A DNA stretch of 64,000 nucleotides, taken from the NCBI GenBank assembly GCA_029851415.1, contig CM056742.1:159159121-159223120 (forward strand). Direction: 5' to 3'. Position numbers and translations under genes: made by a program. Below are positions 56,201-64,000 of this stretch, one piece after another (position 1 is the first letter of the stretch; every line of letters starts with the position of its first letter). The stretch is from Eretmocerus hayati. Taxonomy: Eukaryota > Arthropoda > Insecta > Hymenoptera > Aphelinidae. The notes under the pieces are model-generated. The model was not told where the DNA came from. It saw nothing but the letters and a program-made list of their open reading frames with translations, and did no database searches.

Positions 56201-59079
56201 TCTCGCATTTCCGTCTCACCAAAAGTTACTGCTGGCATGCATTTAGCTTCCTTGTTACTGATGTTCCATGTTGGAAACTGTACTCTTTTTTTTCCAAAAC
56301 GAAGATTGTTTCACTCCATGCATCCCACCATACGCAACGCATTCTTGAAGAGGGTGTCAAGAGTTGGGTTTTAACACTGTCATATTTCTTGAGAAATTTA
56401 ACGGCTGTAAGCAGACAGATTGAGAGGTAAAGTTAAAAGAAAACAAAATTTGACCCACATTCTGCTCAGGATGTGAGGGCACAATCGAATGCTTCTGTTG
56501 AATGAGTGAATGAAATCAGTCTAGCAATAGAAAGCAATATTGTATAAGTATAATTGTATATTATATTATATTGAACTATTCGCTGTTGGCCTAAGGGTAA
56601 ATTCATGTTGACTTCGATTGACGTAGGACTCGAATCTATATGTGTGATGATTTCACATTTTTTATGATTAATCCTTTGAATCTGAATATTTCAAATCCCA
56701 ACACGTCGCAAGGGTACGTTGCAAGAAATTGAATGACTTTCAAAGACAGCCATATGCGTAGTGGCAGGTTGTTCAAGGGAGTCGTGCAAACTGATTACAC
56801 AAATCAAGTATGTTCAATTTTACATTTCCACTAACGTCAATCAATTATTGATACAGTTAGTCGGTTGTGCCCGAGGTTGTGCCACTGTAAAAATCTGCGG
56901 CGAAAACCGCAGCCAGTCGATTGCAGTCTTACCAATAGCCACTGGTTGCATTTCGAATTCAGAGTGGACCCTCAGACTGGTGCTGACTCGGGTGCTGACA
57001 TGCAACCAACGGTCGAATTTTCAACCAGTAATTGGAAATTTAACAACATTTGAAAAAGTTCGATCCTGTGGTCCTATCTTCAAGTACTTTTCCTCTTGGA
57101 TGCATCAAAGAGACTGGAGGTTTTCAACATCAAATAAAGGAAAAAGCCAAAATAACCTCAGTTGACTCTTTCAGTATTTATGGATAATTTTTTAGAAACA
57201 CTCTTGGAAATCAGAAATCTCTCGTATAAGTCACAATCTTTGGTTCAAATTCGAAACTATGAGGGTGTTCAAGATCGTGGAATGCTTTACTGGTAACATC
57301 CTTGAGATGAGGGATAATCATTCAAATCCACGACCAAATATCGATTTAATTCTTGATCTAATGATTATATAATGCTTGATATGAATAGATTGTAAATTTT
57401 GAATATTTTTTATCTTTCTTGAGCTGTGATATTTCATATTTCTCATTGATTGTGAAGCGAAAATGACCACTATATTTCGAACAAAACATACATGTGAAGG
57501 TGCAGGGCACGAGAATAACCTCCAAACTTTGTCCAAAATATCATGGTCACATGGTATATGTAATATCTTTCAACATTGTGAACTATTTGTCAAATTGGGC
57601 CAATAGGCCCGTGGATTTTCCTGAAAAAATACAAAATACTAATTACTATAAGCACTATTTATCAACCAACTCATGTATGAAATCCGTATCAATAGGGAAT
57701 AAACCTCAATTACTCTTACCTCCATCATGATCTTCAATTTAAAAAAAACTCAAATTTTTCGATTACCAACCATCTTTTTTACCCCATTACAAATCCCTCA
57801 AACGAAGAATCACATCAAAATAAAATTTATTCCTTCAGTGTTGACGCAACAGCTTGCAAACAGGGTACTACTCAGAAAGACAAACCATATCAGAGGCCAA
57901 TGACATATCGATCAACCAGCTTGAGTTGAATAAGTAGTGGATGGAAAGCGGCGCCAAAGTTTCTGCGCGCAAGCGACCTTTGTGTGAATGCAGAGCCTGC
58001 AGCAGCAGCAGCAATTCTGACATATTATCACGACTGCAAATGCCCGCCCGCATATACAATACAAGGTGCAGCATAGCATGAATCTGATCTAAATGCACAG
58101 CGAAAAGTTGTCACACAGGAAGTAGGCATTCACGGAATAAGCTACCGCCGTGATACAGCACGCGATAAGCTTCACAGCTGATCTCCACAAGCTAAAAATG
58201 CTATACTCTATGCAGTTTCATCGGGCGGTGAACGAACCCTTGTAAACTGTGTTGAATGCTAGAACCTGAAAAATGAGATAGGGAGATCCTACTATCCGGG
58301 GAAAGAATTCTCGTCGGTGGCAATAGATTCATTGGGGATTCTACCCCCGATTGATACCATCATATATCACCGTATTATTCATCCTTAAGCCTATCAAGGG
58401 GTCATACAATTTGGGTTAATATTTTTTGGTTATGCACCTCAGGGTATCAACTGCTTCGCGATCTGGTTGGATTTGGTGTGGTATTAGGGTGAACTCCGAT
58501 GTGACTTTGAATCTGATATATACAGAGTGTACGAAGTAATGAGCATACGTGCATGGAATTGCTTAATAATAATTGAGATGATTCCTGATGGCAAGAGGTC
58601 ATTGACCCCGTACAGAAAACTCATATGTATAGCTAGTGTCTATACCTCGATCGATGCGGAAAGAAGTGCATGTCTGATGCATTCATATACCGTACATATG
58701 TATAACCTCGTATAACTTGCTCGAGTTCGAGGGATTCGAAACAATGGGGGCGAGATATAATCATGCGCTCGAGCTCTGACGATATATATGAATATGCACT
58801 GCTTTCATTTCTGGTGTGCTTTCAAATGTATGAATCATGTGAGAATTCCAATTCGTCGAATCGGCTTGAAATTTTTCCGTGTGTCATGTCATCAGTGTCC
58901 GTGAAATGAATAATCAGCCGTTATGGTACAACGCGATATGTCTCCTTTCATTTAGTTCACTGTTCCTGGCTAGAATCAACGGGATGATTACAAGATAGGA
59001 AATAAAATGAAGTGGTGTATTTTTAAAAGACAACACGACAAGTAGGGTACATTTTATAATCAAACGGCAGTCCAAAATT
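50218..59079. other. Long region without recognised gene
   Basis: Nearly 9 kb with no confident exon. A short inverted repeat (53793-53830 against about 53985-54030, sharing GGTGTTGAAGTTTGAAACGT) is visible. Stretches near 52080-52800 and 54380-54640 are CG- and repeat-poor, with GATGATG and CACCACCACC tracts, and could be regulatory. Short frames such as 50823-51086, 55403-55588 and 56761-57165 have no recognisable feature. Confidence 0.35.
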
Positions 59080-60035
59080 TACCCGTCCCGACCCGAGTAT
59101 CAGGTTGCCTACTTGGAAGGGATAAAGGTGAGTCAATGGGTGAATATAGGTTGGTAGGTGAGTGTTGGTGGTCGGGTGAAACGATGGTCTGGTCTGGTCC
59201 GGTCTAGCTCCGACTGATACGGTCTATTTCGATCTAGCTCATTCTAGTTCGGCACAAGTCCTTTTCTACATAGCACGGTACAAGCACCGCTAGGGACACT
59301 AAAACCGCACTATATTAGCGCGTGAGGGTACCGAACTAGCACTGTACGGGTACCGTGATGGGGTCACCATACAGTGTGGGCTATCTATTTCGGTCGAGTC
59401 TGGTTTAATTCGGTCTAGTCTAGTATAATTCGATCTATCTATATTCGGTCTAATTAGCTTTAGCCCGATCTGATTCGGTCTAGTTCGATCTAGTTCGGTC
59501 TCGTTTGATCTAATTCGGCTCTTGTACGGTTCAAGTACGGTACTAGTACAGCTAGGGCCACTAATAAGACCGCACAAGTACTGTACTACTTCCGTACTAA
59601 AATTGTCGAACTAATATAGGCTAAGTGAGGTCTATTTGGTCTAATCCGGTCTGCTTCGATTTATTTCGGTCCAATTCGGACTAAGCTGGTCTAGCTCAGT
59701 CAAGTTTAATTTTATTCGGTTTGGTTCGGTCTAATTAGCTCTATCCCAATCTAATTCGGTCTAATTCGACCTGGTTTGATCTAGTTCGTTCCAATTCGGC
59801 AGTAGTACGGTTCTAGCACGGTACCAGTACTGCTGGGGCCACTAAGACCGCATTAGTACCGCATAAATACCGTGATGATAGCACCGTACTCCTTCAGTAC
59901 TAGAATTGACGTACTGTTATAGGCTGAGTGCGGTCTAGTTCGGTCTAGTCCGGTCTAGTTTGGCCTAATGAGTTCAAATTCGTTATAATTCAGTATCTTT
60001 CAGTCTAATTCGATCTAATTTGATCTAGTTGGCCA
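59080..60035. repeat. Degenerate satellite-like block (third locus)
   Basis: Starts with 'gacccgagtatcaggttgcc', a relative of the start of the block at 5040, and runs into a long degenerate array of GGTCTAATTC / GGTCTAGTTC units. Interspersed are longer modules such as 'gtacggtactagtacagcta' and 'ggccactaataagaccgcac', repeated about every 300 bp (about 59275, 59530, 59815). The minus-strand frame at 59299-59577 is a translation of this array. Confidence 0.75.
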
Positions 60036-63000
60036 AAATATATGACGTGGTCGCGTGGGTTATCGGTGGGACTGGCCGATCAATTCTCTAATTGACAATC
60101 TGCTTATCTTTCCGAGCTTCATAAGAAACTTCTTCCTCGCAATTGACCATTATCTATCGATTCACAAATATCATTGGTGAGCTACAAAAGCATTTCAAGA
60201 GCCTCTGACTTATCAAATACATTTACAAGCCAGATGAACGGTGCACCATGGCAAAGGAGGTAATGACGCTGATTAAGAAATGAATCGGTCGGAAGAGGAA
60301 TGTAACTTAGCTGACAAAATCTATGATCGCAATCAAATTTGCTTCGACAATCTACTATCTGAGGTAGCAAGCTATGTGAAAGTTTTATTAGTCTATGTCG
60401 AAATTTAGCGAATCGATAAGTCGGCGTAACATGCAACGATAATTAGCGACAGGGCACTTTGGTAATATTATCTTCACTCGATCATTATCTGCGTTTGAGT
60501 TCAGAGTTGTTACTGCGAGGCCGCGCAAAACTCTGTATAACATAAGTGTACCTGGAAATCGAGTATATGTTGCGGTTACCGGTATCTAAGGCAACGAAGT
60601 TGATCCTAGCCATCACTATAATACTTGCTCCAATCAATGCTTTGTACACCACACGGAAAACCCCGATGTTATTTTCAAAGAGACATGGAGAAGTGAGACT
60701 TAAAACTACGTGTACGAGAAAATTGAGAGATTGAGGTGAAGCTGTCACTATTGAAATATGTGAAAGTCTGTGGTAATAGTTTTCTATATGCGGTTTCGTG
60801 ATAGATTCTGTTGGAGAATGAAAATAAAATTCTGTTGAAAAAAAAAACAGATAAGAATGTGATCATTTTTTACAAACAATCATATGAATACCTTCATTGG
60901 ATCAAAGAAAGCTCTCGAGAAAGCTTCTTTACAAACCAGCTGAATCGTGATGATATGGATCAAATATCATCAACACAACAAAACATCTCAGATAGACTCC
61001 AGAAAATTCCAAAGGTACTCAAAAAGACTTGTAGAATCTGCTCTTTCGGAGATATAAAAAACTATGTCACGCTATTATATCAGGAGGTATTCATGAACTA
61101 CTTGAGGGTTTGAGGCCTGGTTCACCCAATTTTCTCGGTTGCATACATTAGTCAGCACTTCCACATTCCAAAAGTTTTACAAGGAAAGAGTTTTCTGAAA
61201 CCATGACCAATTCCTAGCGTAATTTATGGATGGCCCCTAGTCTCGATTGAACGGTACTAAATGTCGGTAAGGTAGAGTTCTAAAAATCCAATTTCAGGCT
61301 CTGAATACTGACCATGAAAAGACACAAGACATTGATGTTCGATACAATGCCGATGAACCAGTTGGATGCATATCGATTCAACTATTACCCATGGCTATTC
61401 TTATCAACTTCCAAGACTAAACCATTGAGTTCACTCTAAATATAGCCATCAGACTACTACCACAATATACTGAGCAGTACCATAATAATCTTGAAATTTA
61501 CTTATAAACATGCTCGGTTGGTCCAACTTCGAGTGCATTATCCATAAATAGACGAGATTCCCATTTTATCTTGGTTCTCCAAATGTAAAGCCAGCCTCAA
61601 TATATTTATCCATTCAAGTATGATAGTTTTGCATTCCCTGATGTGGGTATCCACTAAGTGCATCTGACCAATTAAACCAGCGTTGCCATCGAGTTTTAAT
61701 TATCCCGCACACGGGCATCTCTTTATCTTTCTTCTCTGACTCCGGTCATACGTAGTCTTTTTTTGAACCCAACGAGAAATGCAAAAGACAGAAAGGAAGA
61801 GTTTGTTGACCTGAGATGTACTGCTTGAGCATATATCCATTTTACACACATGCACGTGCATACATACACCTGTATATTATGCACACATAAGAGCCAAGCA
61901 AATGCCTGGATTGCCATTCCATCACTTTTTTCTTCTTTTTCTGCTCATTCGTTCATATGTGAAAAGACATAGGTACATGAATGTACAGAGACTTGGTTAC
62001 ATACGTATTTATGTACAAAAACTGCGTTGTAACAATAATAAATATTCATACATGAGTTCCATGTAAGAGTAATAAATACAGGATATAAGTACGAATGAAT
62101 GTGCGCGTGTGCACGTGATCGGAACCGGTCACGCATGCACAGCAACTCAAACCCGTTGTCACGATTTCGGGGATAAAATCGATTGAATGCGAGCAAGTTT
62201 AGCGCGCTAAAATTTGCAAGTTAGCTGATATACTGGCAGGGCCAAAAGCATGGAGGCCAATGAGAGGTCTCATCTATGTTTCATACACGTTTCTTCTTTT
62301 TTGTCGGAATCCTCAAACGTTTTAGCTGGTTTGAAGATGGACAAGAAGAGATTGAAAAAAAACTGCCGACTTTCGAATATTTATTCAACCCTGGGTTCAG
62401 AACGATTGCCTGTATTTGATTAACTGTCATTGGGAATTTGCCCGGTTTTGATCTCACGTTTTACCAGAATGGTTCCAATATCGAAAAGAAGTATTTTGCT
62501 CTTGAAAAAATTGAGTGAGATCTGAATTTGAGCGATTATCCTCTTATGGATTACACCCTCGAGGAGCAGTCAATTCACTTACTTGGATCAAAATCCAACG
62601 TAATCTCGGATCTAGTTGCAGTAGTTGTGTTCCATGGGCTGACTATACATTCCTTCGAAACATCATTTCTTGGGCGGAAATTGAGCATGGAAAGGCAAAA
62701 TGTTTCAATTACGTGACAAAAAATGGCATCGATCCGATGCAAAGAGTAATTCCGGGACAGATTAGTTATACCCCTGAGTTTTCGGAATTTTTGAAAATAT
62801 TTGAGGTAATTGACCTATAAAATTGATTGACAACAGAATGTTTTGTCACTCGGTGAGAATTCAATTTCAAGTTATTAATGAGTATCTGTGCAAAATCTCA
62901 AGTCGATCGGCCGTTTAGTTTCGGAGCCCTAGCCATAAAAAAACCGGGTGTTTTGGTCACATTTTATTGCGCTTATGGGAAATGGCACGTAAAACGGCGC

Positions 63001-64000
63001 TCTTTCAAGTCGCACAATTGATCCCGACGACAGAAAATGATGAAATTGCAAAAGGAAGAAGGTAATATAAAGACGAATCTTCTCTCTGAGTCCGCTCAAA
63101 ATTGATGGTTTAGTTTTTCCGTAGCAGCTATTGGAAAATTGAAATTGCAAAAGAGCTTCCACGAAAATTCTGTTTATGTGCAATATTAACGCCTGGTTCG
63201 AACGGGTTTTGATCATAGAAGTATCTTAGGCCATTTCCGCTTGCTTTTTGATATGCAGAACAGGCTATTTTGCCCAAATTATATATTTGTTGAAATCGAT
63301 GTTACCGAAAGAGTGAGGTTAGGTAGCCTTTGATTCACGTAGTTACAAGACAACTACCTTAACGTCTTTTTGATCTTTTGTCAATGCAATGATCTCTTCA
63401 AGAACTTCCTGATGATATTTTGCACTCAAACTATCATGCCAGTAACTCCAATAGATAAATGTGAAGATAAAGTTTGAAACCCTCTTTGGATAAAATTCGC
63501 GATTCCTATTCTATTCCACCACATAATTTCCTGGCCTAACAGTTTGTAGAGATTTTTTTAATATGGTCTGAGGTTTTGACCAACCCTCTATGACTGCTCG
63601 AATATCACCAAGAAAATGAAAGAATGTGTTCTACACATAGGCAGAATAAATCAAAAATCAATTCCGTCTGACCCATAGTTATAGCTAAGGACTCAGATCT
63701 AATGAAAAATGTCAAAGATCAAGAAGACTATTTTTCTCTCTTCCTCTATGTATGTCTGTCATTGTTCGCACCTCATATTAACGAGCATAAAACTCGAATG
63801 AATCATTGGGGGCGACCCTTGTCCTCGTGTGCATACATAACGCATCCACAGTTGAGTTCGACCCCGCATCATGACAAAAAAAAGTTCACCCTGCCATCAT
63901 CAGAGCACCCATGGATTACGTGCGTAAGTCGGGCCACAGAACATGGACTTTAGTTATATGGTGAGACTGAAGTCGTCGTCGTTGTCGTGTACACTCACAC
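60036..64000. other. Unannotated right end
   Basis: No confident exon or transposon terminus. Frames at 60811-61113, 62515-62820 and 62929-63216 are open but carry no domain I recognise. If a gene enters from the right edge, it is not visible. Confidence 0.35.

Noticed and set aside
1..64000. Integrated bracovirus (polydnavirus) segment
   Set aside because: No conserved-domain virulence gene family, excision-site motif or nudivirus-like gene was recognised, and the coding content is FABP, LINE and one Slingshot exon.

Overview
The window is AT-rich nuclear DNA from an animal, most likely a hymenopteran insect. Three things point there: intron-bearing genes with GT-AG splice sites, a dense load of eukaryotic transposons, and a pair of fatty-acid-binding-protein (FABP) genes that carry signal peptides. 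Secreted FABPs of this kind are known from teratocytes of the aphid parasitoid Aphidius ervi (Ae-FABP), so an aphidiine/braconid wasp is my best guess. That is inference and not a sequence match. Few host exons are visible.

Left part (1-17442): a tandem segmental duplication. Unit A (1-3242) and unit B (11537-17442) each hold one complete three-exon secreted FABP gene on the + strand (149-2342 and 11685-15792), with the same CCAAT/TATA promoter, splice sites and poly(A) signal. Because the units are paralogous, each can be read as the empty site of the other. Unit B has gained a 2.36-kb foldback element in intron 1, a 0.27-kb hairpin element in intron 2, an unclassified 330-bp segment and a 5S-rRNA-derived SINE. 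Unit A carries a 97-bp MITE and about 776 bp of extra intron. Between the units lie degenerate satellite-like repeats and several TIR/foldback elements.

Middle (17443-28335): a 2.4-kb foldback element with a full-length 5.1-kb non-LTR retrotransposon (minus strand, two intact ORFs, 15-bp target-site duplication) inserted at its edge. Next comes one clear host exon on the minus strand (25517-25676) that reads as the N-terminal part of the cofilin phosphatase Slingshot. No other Slingshot exon was recognised. If the rest lies left of the window, the FABP pair is nested inside a Slingshot intron on the opposite strand.

Right part (28336-64000): mostly non-coding. It holds two tRNA-derived SINEs (one starts at 27719), Harbinger-like TTA-flanked elements (one with a broken zinc-finger-like coding relic), piggyBac-like TTAA MITEs, two copies of a TA-flanked foldback family, an inverted pair of 1.0-1.3-kb TIR elements, a 1.44-kb foldback and a third block of the degenerate 'GGTCTAATTC' satellite. 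No convincing protein-coding gene was found from 35.3 to 64 kb. It may be intron or intergenic.

I found no undescribed gene system. The most informative features are the duplicated secreted-FABP locus and the internal empty sites that date and delimit its transposon insertions.
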